A stretch of 64,000 nt of DNA from assembly GCA_963575645.1 (NCBI GenBank), contig OY754469.1, positions 20,850,001 through 20,914,000 on the forward strand, given 5' to 3'. Both the position numbers and the translations under genes were made by a program. Below the pieces are notes generated by a model, which searched no databases, was not told where the DNA came from, and worked only from the letters and a program-made list of their open reading frames with translations. Origin of the DNA: Xanthostigma xanthostigma. Lineage: Eukaryota; Arthropoda; Insecta; Raphidioptera; Raphidiidae. This document shows, piece after piece, positions 43,385-54,174 of the stretch. How positions within the stretch are numbered: the first letter of the stretch is position 1; every line of letters begins with the position of its first letter.

Positions 43385-46300
43385 CTACTTGGGAATTTTA
43401 CGAAGATTTACAACATTGTGAACGCCTTGGTCAATATCATCATCGACGCTAACTAAGCGGTAAGCATTAGGTGCTACCACTTCTTTAATCCGAAAAGGAC
43501 CCTTATAAAGCAACGCTAATTTCCGAGTTTCTCGATCAAACGCCGAAGAAATAGGATTAGTACGGAGCAAAACTAGGTCCCCGGGTTCAAAACGACTATA
43601 CGGAAATTTACGCTCGTGACGTTGCCTTCTTTTGTTGGCAGAATCTGTCATTTTTTTCAATGCCAATTGTTCCATAGCTTCATAGTTTAGGGCATCGAGT
43701 GTGGGCTTCGTACAAGGAAATAATTTTTCCATATGACGAAATGAAGGTTTTTTAAACTGAAGTTCGTAAGGGATACACCCGGTAGCTTCATGAACATTAT
43801 GATTAAACCAAATTTCAGCTAATGGCAACCACTTTACCCAACTAGAATGTCTCTCATAGGAATATGCTCTTAAAATCCTACCTAGTTCCCGCATAACGCG
43901 TTCAGACGGGTTGCTTTGGGGGTGTCTTATTGACGAATAAATTACTTGTACGTCCTCAACCTTAAGACCTTCAACCCAAACTGGAGAAGTAAATTGAGAC
44001 CCATGATCTGAAAGGATCTTCCGCGGCTTGCCCATTTTTGGGAAATATTCTCGATTCATTCGAAATAACATCACTTTAGTCGTCGCTCTTTTCAAGGCAA
44101 ACAAACTCACATATTTAGTAAACACATTGAGAACTACGAAAACGTACCGAACACCTCCTACTGACCGAGGCAACGGGCCGAAAATATCAACGGCTACTAG
44201 ATCCTGGGGCGAACCGGGTATAACAGGAGTGAGAGGTCCATGAAGGTACTGATTCGGGAATTTACTTTTAAGACACAACAAACACCGAGATATTACATCT
44301 CTGGTAAGCTTAACCATAAACGGAAAGGCGAATGACGACTTTATTAACGTGACACATTTAGAAATTCCCGCATGACCATATGTTTGGTGAAAAGCCAAGA
44401 TGACATCACCAATAAGCGATTCTGGGAGACATATTTTTCGAACGCTTTTTATGATTTGAAACAGAATGTCATTTTCAAGTACATATGACCTATTTTCTTC
44501 ACAATTATGTTCGACCTTGGCACGGACAGAAGCCAAACACAGGTCGTTCTTTTGATAACGAGATATGTTTTTTAATTTCCGAGTTACCTCTTTTGGAAGG
44601 CTAAGAACCTTTTGAATGGATACGTTTACTACAAAAAGATTTTCATGGGATTTTTGACAATGTGCTGAGTTGAGATTGTCGTCATCAAGGCGGGAGAGAA
44701 TATCAGCTGTTTGATTTAATTTCCCTGGTATATGCTGAATAGTGAGTTGATAATCCTGCAAGGTCAGAAACCATCTTAATATTCGCGCATTATAGGTTGG
44801 AGATCGCGATAAAAAGGAAAGCGCTTCGTGATCAGTAATGGCCCTCACTGGCACCCCCAGAAGATACACTCGCCATTTTTGAAGCGCCCATACGAGAGCC
44901 AAAGCTTCCCGCTCCGTCGTTGAATAATTTCTTTCAGCCGGGCGAAGTAATCTACTCGCATAAGCCAAAACACAACGTTCATTGAGGTCATTATATTGAT
45001 ATAATACTGCTCCAAGAGCTTTGTCAGAACTATCGGTGTTAATATAAAAAGGTTTATTAAGCATGGGATGCGTTAATTGATTTAATTTAGAAAAAGCAGA
45101 TTTAACCTTTTCAAAAGCATCGTTCTCCACTTCAGACCAGGACCATTTTCGGCTCTTTTTCAAAAGAGCCGTAAGGGGTTCGACTATATCAGAGTAATGA
45201 TCGCAAAACCGGCGATCGAAATTACAAAGGCCTAAAAATGACTGAAGTTTCTTCAAATTTTTAGGGATAGGGAAATTTTGTATCGTCTCAATACGTTTTG
45301 GGTCAGGTCGAATACCCTCACAAGATAAAATATAGCCAAGAAATTTAGCCTCTGATTGACAGAAACACGATTTTTTGAAGTTTAGAGTCATTTTTGCCTC
45401 TCGGATTCGGTCAAATATTTGCTGTAAATTTTTACAATGAGACGAAAATGAATCGGATGTCACTAATAGGTCGTCCACATAAGCTGTAGTAAAGGACGAT
45501 ACCGCTGGCCCCAATACTATATCCATACAGCGGGTGAAACCTGCCACAGCTGTGCTTAAACCGAAAGGTATAACTGTAAAATGATAAGTTTTTGATTCAA
45601 ATAGAAAACCCGTGTATTTTCTGTCCTCAGGTCTAAGGGGAACTTGCCAATAAGACTGAACTAAATCAATTGTAGATATGTGCGTTAAATTTTCGAAACG
45701 CTGAAGAATTTCTTCAGGTATAGGTACTCGCTCGTAATCGACAATTACCCTTTTATTCAGTTCACGAGCATCTAGGCAAATTCTCACCGTGCCATCCTTT
45801 TTCAAAACTGGAACCAAGGAATTTATATAGCACGTATTTGAGCGTTCAATTATACCCCATTCTAGCATTTTGTTAATTTGTTCGCGAACTTTAGCGCGAT
45901 ATGCAAAAGGTATTGGATAAATTTTCCCGAGGAAAGGAGATCGGTCATTTAATTCTATCGGATGCACATATTTATTGGTTAAACCCGGTTTATCCACAAA
46001 TATGTCACGATTATTGTATAATAAATTAATTAACTGCGCTTTCTGATCAGCGGTCAAAGTAACAATATTTTGAACAACATCTTGTATCAACTTTTTATTC
46101 GTATTCAAATTTGAGTCGTTCGTCTCAATTTGATAATCGATGTCCATACGGTGGACCTGGATAGGGGAGGGTGAATTATGCAATATTTTATCATTTTCGT
46201 AATAATACCAATAACTTTTGGGCATAATGATAGAAAGAGCGTACCACCCTTTAGACATCGTCAAACGAATAAATGTTTTAATTAAAAACCAAGAGTCGAG

Positions 46301-47566
46301 AAAGAGTTCACATAGCATCCACTGCTTGGAGACGTTCTCTAACGCATCCCCTTTATTACCGAAGCAAACTATCCTATTATCGGCAACAGGATCATGCTCA
46401 TTATGACGGATATCGCGTTCCAACTCTGCCGGATTTATAGAATCTTTAGGTTTAGGATTAAAATTCATGGATTCACTATTAATGGATGGTAGTGGTCCTC
46501 TATGTCTGCTGCTACAAATTTTGTGCCGGGGGTCAGGGCCGACAAAAACTATCTTGTTATCAGCGATAACCGCGGAGGCTGATGGAGAAGAATTCGCTCC
46601 ATCACAACAACTCTTGAAAAACCCGGAAATTCCCTCTAAATAGTGCACCTGACCAACCCCGGACCGTTGGCTCTCACTAATGGAAGAACATGACGAGGCC
46701 AAACTACCGATAGGATTACCAGTATCTGCTAGAGACTCATTAGTCTGCACTACTGACTTTTGATAGATGGGTTGATTTGATGTGATATGATTTTGGAAAA
46801 ATGGCTGATGTTGGCAAATCGAATCCAAACAATGTGAACCACAATGCTGTATGCCATCAACATCAAACTTGTTCGACTCATGCTCAGAATTAACAGTCGC
46901 GCCCTCCAAACAGTTACATGCTTTGCAAGCGCTTTCGCTTAAATTTTTATCTTTTATGTTGTCGGTACTATGCATACAATAGCTCATTCTAGATGAATTC
47001 TCACTAATGTTTAGATTAAATTCGCTTGGAGATTTATTTATATCCAACGCTATTTCAGAGATGATCTGCCCATTCCTATCATGACACTTTAAATTACAAC
47101 TTGGGAAATCTATTATAACATTATTTTGCATTATCCAATCCATCCCCAATATCATTTCACAATTTAGATTTGGTACCACAAATACAAACGAACTAAACTC
47201 GTGAGTACCATATTCGAAAATTATACGCACACAATGCTTGATAGGTTTACTTTTTGCCTGAGTAGCGCCAATAATTCGTGTATTAGATGCAGGTATAATT
47301 AAAAACTTGCGCTTATTGGCGATAGTTTCCCAGAAACATAAGGACACACAAGAAATTTCGGAACCGGTATCGACTAAAATCTTGTGTTGTTCCCCTTCAA
47401 TGATAGCGTTAATTAAAGGTAATGGATATCTTTTTCGTCGTGCCGGATCGGCTAAAGGGAGTTCTTCTGCGACACAAATTAACTCTTTATCCGGAAATGC
47501 CGAATACGATACAAATTCTGTGCTCTTATTCTCGGATAGTTGCCCCAGCGAACACATTTGAGACAC
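43385..47566 (-). CDS. Pol polyprotein of element 3 (protease, RT, RNase H, integrase)
   Basis: 1393 codons counted from a GTG at 47564-47566; the first ATG is three codons later, and the frame is open upstream across the end of gag, so pol is probably made by a -1 ribosomal frameshift. Protease DTGSE with Asp66, then ILGMDW near 140. Residues about 180-460 are a spacer with many Cys and His, not typical of the family. Reverse transcriptase: CLDARELN near 600, YVDD at 696-699 intact. RNase H Asp845, Glu887, Asp912. Integrase HHCC (His1060, His1065, Cys1095, Cys1098) and DDE (Asp1127, Asp1187, Glu1222), ending with a GPFRIKEV segment and NLRKIPK. No chromodomain, no env. Confidence 0.96.
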   Translation of the reverse strand: MSQMCSLGQLSENKSTEFVSYSAFPDKELICVAEELPLADPARRKRYPLPLINAIIEGEQHKILVDTGSEISCVSLCFWETIANKRKFLIIPASNTRIIGATQAKSKPIKHCVRIIFEYGTHEFSSFVFVVPNLNCEMILGMDWIMQNNVIIDFPSCNLKCHDRNGQIISEIALDINKSPSEFNLNISENSSRMSYCMHSTDNIKDKNLSESACKACNCLEGATVNSEHESNKFDVDGIQHCGSHCLDSICQHQPFFQNHITSNQPIYQKSVVQTNESLADTGNPIGSLASSCSSISESQRSGVGQVHYLEGISGFFKSCCDGANSSPSASAVIADNKIVFVGPDPRHKICSSRHRGPLPSINSESMNFNPKPKDSINPAELERDIRHNEHDPVADNRIVCFGNKGDALENVSKQWMLCELFLDSWFLIKTFIRLTMSKGWYALSIIMPKSYWYYYENDKILHNSPSPIQVHRMDIDYQIETNDSNLNTNKKLIQDVVQNIVTLTADQKAQLINLLYNNRDIFVDKPGLTNKYVHPIELNDRSPFLGKIYPIPFAYRAKVREQINKMLEWGIIERSNTCYINSLVPVLKKDGTVRICLDARELNKRVIVDYERVPIPEEILQRFENLTHISTIDLVQSYWQVPLRPEDRKYTGFLFESKTYHFTVIPFGLSTAVAGFTRCMDIVLGPAVSSFTTAYVDDLLVTSDSFSSHCKNLQQIFDRIREAKMTLNFKKSCFCQSEAKFLGYILSCEGIRPDPKRIETIQNFPIPKNLKKLQSFLGLCNFDRRFCDHYSDIVEPLTALLKKSRKWSWSEVENDAFEKVKSAFSKLNQLTHPMLNKPFYINTDSSDKALGAVLYQYNDLNERCVLAYASRLLRPAERNYSTTEREALALVWALQKWRVYLLGVPVRAITDHEALSFLSRSPTYNARILRWFLTLQDYQLTIQHIPGKLNQTADILSRLDDDNLNSAHCQKSHENLFVVNVSIQKVLSLPKEVTRKLKNISRYQKNDLCLASVRAKVEHNCEENRSYVLENDILFQIIKSVRKICLPESLIGDVILAFHQTYGHAGISKCVTLIKSSFAFPFMVKLTRDVISRCLLCLKSKFPNQYLHGPLTPVIPGSPQDLVAVDIFGPLPRSVGGVRYVFVVLNVFTKYVSLFALKRATTKVMLFRMNREYFPKMGKPRKILSDHGSQFTSPVWVEGLKVEDVQVIYSSIRHPQSNPSERVMRELGRILRAYSYERHSSWVKWLPLAEIWFNHNVHEATGCIPYELQFKKPSFRHMEKLFPCTKPTLDALNYEAMEQLALKKMTDSANKRRQRHERKFPYSRFEPGDLVLLRTNPISSAFDRETRKLALLYKGPFRIKEVVAPNAYRLVSVDDDIDQGVHNVVNLRKIPK

Positions 47567-47571
47567 CGGAC

Positions 47572-48711
47572 TTAGTTTTCCGAATCGTCTAATTCAATAT
47601 GTAATTTCGGATCTTCTGACTCTACAAGATTGACTTTCGGATCACGGTTTGATGCATTACCGAATTTATTAAATTTACGAGAAGGATATGATTGTGATTC
47701 GTTTGTATTCGCAGTTCCACCCGGTGCACGTTCATTCTGAAACGAACTGAAGCCCCTTCGATTCTCGATTCTTTCAAAAAAATTGATGATTTGCAAAAAA
47801 TCCTGGGCATTACGTGTTCGAGCTGATACTAAATCCCGCGCGATATTGATAGGAAAGTGATAAATTATCTGACGTGAAAATTCTTCCCAAGACATTTTAG
47901 GAGTCAAATTTTGAGATTTTTGAAAAAGTTTTAAGAAATATGACGACATAGACAGTCCCGCAGTTGCCCTATAACGACCTGACGCAATTTCCATTTTTAT
48001 TTCACCTTGGACATCCGGTCCCCAAAATTGTTGCAGAAAAGCATGCTTCAGCTCTTCATAACTCCGACATGAGGGTACCACTAAAAGCCACAACTGCGCA
48101 TCACCGGTTAAACGACTTTCAAATATATTGAGTTTACTGTGATCTGGCAAATTTCGCTGTACAAAACACATTTCTAACGTTTTTAAGAAATCTAATGGAT
48201 TTTCTTCCGTTTTTCCACTAAACTGAGGGTATGGTGTCAAATCTACCGGCGCGTAATAAGACATAGGTGGATACTGATTCATAACTGGTTCGATTCTAGA
48301 TGGTTGTACGTGTGATGCCGCTGAAAAAGGCACATTCATCGTATTCATCATGCTTTGATACTCGAGTGAACCCGCTATATCCTGTGGCCCATAATTTACC
48401 GCGGTAACAGGGTTTGCACCTTGATTAACATAAGGATCCGGTAAAACATTGACATCTCTGTTTTGAGGGGGTTGTGAATTATAACTTAAAGGTGCCTGTA
48501 ATGGCCAAGACGTATTTAAATTTGATTCCCTAAAATTGTTATTTCTTGTACGCCTGTTCGGTTGATGAGAATTATTCTGCGACCGAACTACCCTTCCCGA
48601 CCTAGTCCAAGTATTTACTGGTGCGTCCATAGACGAAGGTAAACTTGGGGGCCTATCATCCCTATTTTGTATCTGATCCTTTTGCGAACTAGGTGAGTGA
48701 TTGACAGGCAT
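47572..48711 (-). CDS. Gag protein of element 3
   Basis: 379 aa from an ATG at 48709-48711. The first 140 residues are Pro-, Asn- and Gln-rich and low in complexity. About 150-320 is a capsid-type gag domain (YPQFSGKTEENPLDFLKTLE, then LTGDAQLWL). It ends LHIELDDSEN then TAA. No CCHC knuckle is seen in this frame, unlike element 1; a Cys/His-rich segment instead occurs in pol. The end overlaps the pol frame, which lies at -1. Confidence 0.93.
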   Translation of the reverse strand: MPVNHSPSSQKDQIQNRDDRPPSLPSSMDAPVNTWTRSGRVVRSQNNSHQPNRRTRNNNFRESNLNTSWPLQAPLSYNSQPPQNRDVNVLPDPYVNQGANPVTAVNYGPQDIAGSLEYQSMMNTMNVPFSAASHVQPSRIEPVMNQYPPMSYYAPVDLTPYPQFSGKTEENPLDFLKTLEMCFVQRNLPDHSKLNIFESRLTGDAQLWLLVVPSCRSYEELKHAFLQQFWGPDVQGEIKMEIASGRYRATAGLSMSSYFLKLFQKSQNLTPKMSWEEFSRQIIYHFPINIARDLVSARTRNAQDFLQIINFFERIENRRGFSSFQNERAPGGTANTNESQSYPSRKFNKFGNASNRDPKVNLVESEDPKLHIELDDSEN

Positions 48712-48820
48712 ATTATCAAGTAAATCAAATTACAAAATATATAAATTACGATTAGCAGCAATGCGACTATACATAAAATTGAACAAAAAATAATTTATAT
48801 AAAATATTCCCAACGATCCA

Positions 48821-48838
48821 GTCTTTTTTCGGGCGCCA
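48821..48838 (-). other. Primer-binding site of element 3
   Basis: The minus strand TGGCGCCCGAAAAAAGAC lies two bases after the 5' LTR. The first 11 bases equal the familiar lysine-tRNA primer site; the rest is changed. Confidence 0.7.
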
Positions 48839-48840
48839 AA

Positions 48841-49406
48841 TGAGACGATTAGCTTTGGACTGTTTCGGATAAGCTCACGTAATCGTCTCGTAATATAATT
48901 TAAACTATTGATGTTAAGTATTGGGACAATTAAATAAACAAATTTTAATTATATTAATAAACAATTTAAAATATTTGTATGGAATTTTTCTTACAAAATT
49001 GTAGTGAACAAGATTTTTTTGGAATGCACACACAGATAATTTCTGATATTTTAATGTGATTGAAATTGTTAACGCAAAAAATAATCAATCAAACGACACA
49101 TGCAAAAAAAGAAATTTGGATCGGTCTCACCAAGTACTCCAGATTCTTACTGATGTGGTTTAAAGGAATTATTTACGCACTTTTACACAACTTATTTTTA
49201 AAACATTCACATTCAACTTTCTAAACACTACTGCCTTTCAGCCAAAAAACATTTTTTTTCCTTTATTTCACGGCGCCGTTCAACATGCAGAAACCAAAAA
49301 CGACACGCGCCGTGACAAAACAAATAAACAAGTACAGTATATACCCTATTCTAATTATTATCTCTAAACTATGCACAATATAATCTAAAAGTTTTGAATC
49401 GTTACA
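48841..49406 (-). repeat. 5' LTR of element 3
   Basis: 566 bp, same as 42734-43299 with no difference found. Confidence 0.97.
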
Positions 49407-49410
49407 GTTT

Positions 49411-49572
49411 TTATGATTACCGACAGTTTTTAAATATTAATGAATGCATTTAACAGACTTTTATCAACCTTTTATTATAAAACTTTGATGTATTTTGTAT
49501 TGATACAAGTCAATTTGACCGTTTTACGGTGTAAACAGTACGAATAAATTTATTATTATTATTATTATTATT
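49411..49572 (+). pseudogene. LINE remnant, part 2 (after the LTR insertion)
   Basis: Joining conceptually across the insertion and one copy of the GTTT duplication, the LINE frame ends within a few codons (FYDYRQFLNINECI). A 3' UTR follows and ends in a (TTA)n tail at about 49548-49572. Confidence 0.85.
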
Positions 49573-49744
49573 CCCCTGAACAGGGTTCGGTGTGAATTTT
49601 TATATTTCGAAATATAGTTTCTAAACAAAAAAGGATTATATTTAAAAATTATATCAATAGGGTCTAATATTTTTTCTGTGCTGACATCTAACAATTTTAG
49701 AATTACTCCAGCGAGAAAATATAATAAAAAATAATTATGAACCT
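49573..49744. other. Short non-coding stretch
   Basis: Nothing recognised. Confidence 0.4.
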
Positions 49745-50050
49745 ATCATGACGAGTCGCCACTGCAATTTTCGTACGCGCATGTAGGCACGTATCTTTGT
49801 ATGCATCTCACAGACACACATAGGAGTCCAGACGTCTAGGAGACGCACGATCCCCGTTGCCATGGTAACGCATTATAACGCAGACCAACACCCGGAGAAC
49901 GAAGCGGGCGCGCGCGCTAGCGTTCGGCCATCCTGCACCGCTTCCGCCCTCGCTCGGGTTCTTCTATACAGAGCGACCGCCGCGGACAAGTCAGGCCAGC
50001 CAGGCTATTTGTTTGGCAGTCCGCATCGTGTTCTGTTTTCGTGATTGATA
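49745..50050 (+). promoter_or_regulatory. CpG-rich patch with perfect X-box
   Basis: An island of high GC and frequent CpG in AT-rich surroundings (GCGGGCGCGCGCGCTAGCG, GACCGCCGCGGACAAG). It contains GTTGCCATGGTAAC at 49856-49869, a full match to the palindromic RFX X-box. A 60-codon open frame from the ATG inside the X-box is compositional and not supported. A promoter or first exon of a host gene is the most economical reading. Confidence 0.45.
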
Positions 50051-50207
50051 AATTACGTCTTGAATTTCACAGGGAATATTATTCATGTGAGATTCCATTA
50101 GATTCAATTAAACTGTATTGTTTCATCATTAACAGGCAGGGCCGGAGACGGAAAATTTGGAGTCCGATACACACTGATGGTATTGAAACACCATTTTAGA
50201 GTTGAAT

Positions 50208-51115
50208 CTATACTAATATATAAAGCTGAAAAAGTTTGTTAAAATCATAAAATCGTAACTTAGTCTGTAGTTGAACAGTTTTCATCCCCATTTCACCATT
50301 TTGAATGTTTTCGTGTTTAAATATTTTTTTCCCTTAAAGTTGGAGCCTCAGCAACATTTTCCACCTGGTCCTTGCCTGCTATTTTTTTTTAGCGTTAAAA
50401 ATTTGTTTTGGCACCAGCCTAAAAGCTGAAAAGTTTGTTTTTATTACTCATGCGGGAAAAGTGGTATCTTTACGCATGCTGTTACGGTTGAAAAGTGGCT
50501 ATTTTCATTTGCGTGCGCAAACTTTATTTGTCGCACTGAAATTATTGTTTACCGCACGCAAATTCAGAGTTACCATACTTACCAATACTGAATGTGACAG
50601 CAAAAAATGTGTATTTTAAAATTGAACATTTGTTCTGGGAATTTTAATTTATTCGTAATAAAAAATAGTATGTGCAACTCGTGCGGCATTGTCGATTGCC
50701 CACGAAAGCGAAGTTGAGCGCACTCGCTTCCCTCGTGCGCTCATTCGCTTGAGGGGGCAATCGACAACTTGCCGCACTAGTTGCACAATATACTATTGAT
50801 TTTTTGGTTGAACGCGCTAATCTCAGGAACTACTGGTTCGAATTGATTTTTTTTGTTGGCTTATAGTCAATTTATCGCGGAAGGCTATAGGCTACATAAT
50901 ATCACGCTACGACCAATAGGAGCGGAGCATCAATGAAAAATGTAGCAAAATCTAACTCAAAATTTGTCCGTCCGACCAAAACTTTTGAACGGTAACTCCG
51001 ATCATCATGAAAGTTGGACACAACATTCATTTCGGTAAACTCAGACCAACGTGCGTATTCCTGTCCATCCCCCATTCGTTATTTTGCACCCAGGTGAAAC
51101 CGGGTGGGACCGCTA
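50208..51115 (+). mobile_element. Helitron-like repeat family H, copy 5 (longest)
   Basis: Starts TCTATACTAATATATAAAGC and ends 'gtgggaccgctag' followed by T, i.e. TC...CTAG between A and T as for Helitrons. The interior includes TTGAACGCGCTAATCTCAGG. No helicase frame, so non-autonomous. Confidence 0.65.
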
Positions 51116-51277
51116 GTAAAATATAAATACGCTCTTCGTGTGCAGGTTTAAGCTATTTTAGACTCGGTCGTTCTCCTTTTGCGAATGTGAAAGACTGCAA
51201 ATTTAGAGTGCAAAGATATATTTTCCAAATTTGAAGACGGGAACATCTCTTTAGTTCGAGACGCGGTGTAATTCCCT

Positions 51278-51760
51278 CCTGCTGGCAACTTCGAAAATTC
51301 TCTTGATTATTATTATCAATCAATTTGTCAAAAATTTTGAAAAACCCTCGACGTATGCAAACGTTGTAATTGAAAAAGGATTAAATAAAATTTTAAAACT
51401 CCCTTACTACATGGAGGTAAATAACCAAAGAAAATCCTTCGGGGACTGCCATTCGCTACAGTCTACACTGAATTAAGAATAGGAGAATATTAATTGAAAA
51501 CTACAATTACTTACCGTACCCCACGTGACTTCAATCAGTCACATACTCTAAATTTGCAATATTTTAGCTCATTTCAGGGCAGCGAATGGCAGCCCCAAAC
51601 GGATTTTTATTGGTCATTTACTTCCTCTTAGTATGGGGGGGGGGTAACATTTTATTTAATCCTTTTTCAATTACAACGTTTACATACGTCTAGGATTTTT
51701 TCAAAATTTTTGACAAGTTAATTAATAATAATCAAGAGAATTTTCGAAGTTGCCAGCAGG
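51278..51760. mobile_element. Foldback element with about 180-bp arms
   Basis: Left CCTGCTGGCAACTTCGAAAA, right complement TTTTCGAAGTTGCCAGCAGG. Both arms contain a 'caattacaacgtttNNata' block or its complement and 'gcgaatggcag'/'ctgccattcgc'. Confidence 0.88.
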
Positions 51761-52009
51761 AAAAGAAAGAGATAACAAATGATCACAAACATGAGTATCT
51801 AGTCTTCTAAAAATAATAATAAACTAGCTTCCTCTTAACAAAACAAAACGAGAGATTTTATGACAATATTATATCGAGAAAAAATTATTTCGAACGAGTG
51901 AAAACAGTTTTTATAAGGACGAAAAAGAATTGAATTCGAGATTTTGACAGAATTGAAACGTATCATAGACTCAAGTTTTCTGCATACCAATAAAGCGAGT
52001 TCATTCGAC
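51761..52009. other. Short non-coding stretch
   Basis: Nothing recognised. Confidence 0.4.
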
Positions 52010-52062
52010 CGTGTGTGTGTGTGTGTACGTGCGTACGTTCGTGTTAGCGCGCGTGTATGTGC
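52010..52062. repeat. Alternating purine-pyrimidine tract
   Basis: GTGTGTGTGTGTGTACGTGC then GTACGTTCGTGTTAGCGCGC and GTGTATGTGC, a (GT)n-like tract of a kind that can adopt Z-DNA. Confidence 0.6.
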
Positions 52063-52112
52063 AGAGGCTGACACGTTCAACGGATTAAATAGAAATTATA
52101 AATTGAGGGTTT

Positions 52113-52171
52113 TAACATTAGCTAAAAGTAGTCACTAGTCAGATAGTAGTGACTACTTTTAGCTAATGTTA
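52113..52171. other. Perfect 25-bp stem-loop
   Basis: The arms start TAACATTAGCTAAAAG and end with the exact complement CTTTTAGCTAATGTTA, around a 9-base loop. No mismatch in 25 pairs. Confidence 0.85.
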
Positions 52172-54174
52172 TACTTTCCTGCCCAGTGTCTATAATCTAA
52201 AAAATAACAACAAACCAATACAAAAATAGAGATAGTGTTATATACCAAACAATTTAAAAATTCAAAGCGTGTTTCACTGACAATGTCAGAATTATGTTGA
52301 TTATTTCTTGCTGAAATTAACTTCGTTAACGAAACGCGTGTCGAGGTTTTAAATTTTAACATAGTTGTAGACAAGAGTTTACTTTCAAATTAGATCCAGC
52401 CTGATACATTTGGCTATAAAAGAAAATAGCTTTTAGGGTACTTCAGAGCCTCAATACAATTTATTAGAAAAGCGAGCTTTTAGTGTGACATTCTGTATCT
52501 GTTCGTTAAAAGGTTCACAATATGCGCTGCATGGGAGCTTTCGTGCAGAAGTGTCTTCATCACCCCGTTGTTGTTATAATATGTGCCACTGTATACACAC
52601 TCATAATGATAATCTACATCTAAACAATACTTACTGACGTAAGTACAAAAAAGGTTTTAGTCATGAAATATAGAGTGCACTATTTTCATTTGTCTCCAAA
52701 ATGGTAAGCGATACCAAATTTAAATTTGAGGGGGCACCTAGTGTAACAGCTCAAAAAAAAAACGATTATTTCAAACATTTTATTTTTAGACTAAGTCTAT
52801 TTTTATGATATTTTAATGAATTAGGCCTTATAGAACATATTATAAAGTTGATAGGCATTTCAATCAGACGCGTTCACAATATTCCCCTGATAGCGACGTA
52901 ACCGTTTAAAAATTTTTGGTGGAAAACTAGTTGTAAAACAGAAAACATGCTAATACAGTGATCAAAGATTTTATTTTGGGAAATGTATGTATTTCAAACA
53001 ACTATGCAAAATTTCCACAATATTCAATAAATATTTTTAACACACCTTTGCGACGAACGTACTACTAACACGCGGAAAATAAGAGGAAATTTGTTGTAGA
53101 ATTGAAAATATTAAAGGAAGGTTAAAAATTTCAGAATTGTAAGATCAATACGTCTCAAATAATCGTATGAAAAATCAAGATTCAATAATTAGTAAATTGC
53201 AGAAAATCATATGTTTGTCAAAAATTCTTGATTTCACACGGCCACTGCACCGAAACGGTTCAGTTTAGAAGAAAAGTGTATAAGATATGTTTTGTAGAAA
53301 ACTTCATTCTATATTTCAATAAATACAATTTGCGAGTAATTTTATGACAACTTAGTGTCTATAAATTAATCGCAAATTGTATTTATTGAAGAATATAAAT
53401 CAGACGTTAACTAAATGTTTTAATTCCATATTTTTTGTGTCGTAAAAGATACCAGAAGCGAGATATTTAAAAGAAACTGTTTTTGCGTCATATTTCTAAT
53501 ATAATGACCCCGGCGGCTGCGATCATAATTTAGCATTTTTTCTCATTTCAATTCGGGGTATTGAAATCTCTAAATTCCAAATGTTTCTAAACTTCCGCAA
53601 TTATTCGGATCGGAATCTATCGATTGGATTAAAAACAAAAACTACGCAACGCTTATAGTTTCTAACTGACAATGGATATAAAAAAAGGATTCAAAGCTAT
53701 TTTTACAATTTTTTTACTTATAAGAGATGAAATTTTTTTAAATCTATTTTAAAGATATGATGTGAAGTCGCATTTTACTGTTATTTGAATTGTATCTCAA
53801 AAATTAATTACTTTATTCTTTTATTATATACAGCTTGTATTTTTAAAAACGTTTAATCGTTTTTACTGAACTCGTCAAAGTGTAAGCGCAAACTTAGATC
53901 GTGTGTAACTACATTATGTTATCGAATAGGTCACACTTACACCGATGTCGACGCACCTTTTATGTCTGTTTACAGGAACTTCAGAAACTTTTAGTCTATT
54001 TGTGTCTAGAATATGAAATATAACGAAGAAAAACACACACATAGACACCAATCATGAGTCTCTTGGGTGAGTTGAATGACCGGAATTAACGCGGATTTGC
54101 TTAAAACTTGCATATCGTTAAATTAAAAATCTGCTTATGAAAAGTTACATGCAATAGGGCTGTTGACTATATTC
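52172..54174. other. Non-coding stretch with a small foldback
   Basis: 53297-53425 has AATAAATACAATTTGCG and its complement followed by 'tcagacgttaactaaatgtt', a diverged relative of family E. Otherwise AT-rich without a supported gene. Confidence 0.5.

Larger units (their letters stand above)
42734..49406 (-). mobile_element. Complete Ty3/Gypsy retrotransposon (element 3)
   Basis: 6673 bp, minus strand, with two 566-bp LTRs that I read as identical, a target duplication GTTT on both sides (42730-42733 and 49407-49410), a primer-binding site, a polypurine tract, and separate gag and pol frames with no internal stops. All catalytic motifs are intact. This is the best candidate in the window for a currently mobile element. 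It interrupts a LINE. Confidence 0.97.

Noticed and set aside
49862..50044. 60-codon frame in the CpG-rich patch
   Set aside because: Starts inside the X-box and its Ala/Arg/Ser-rich composition follows the GC content; no domain and no donor.
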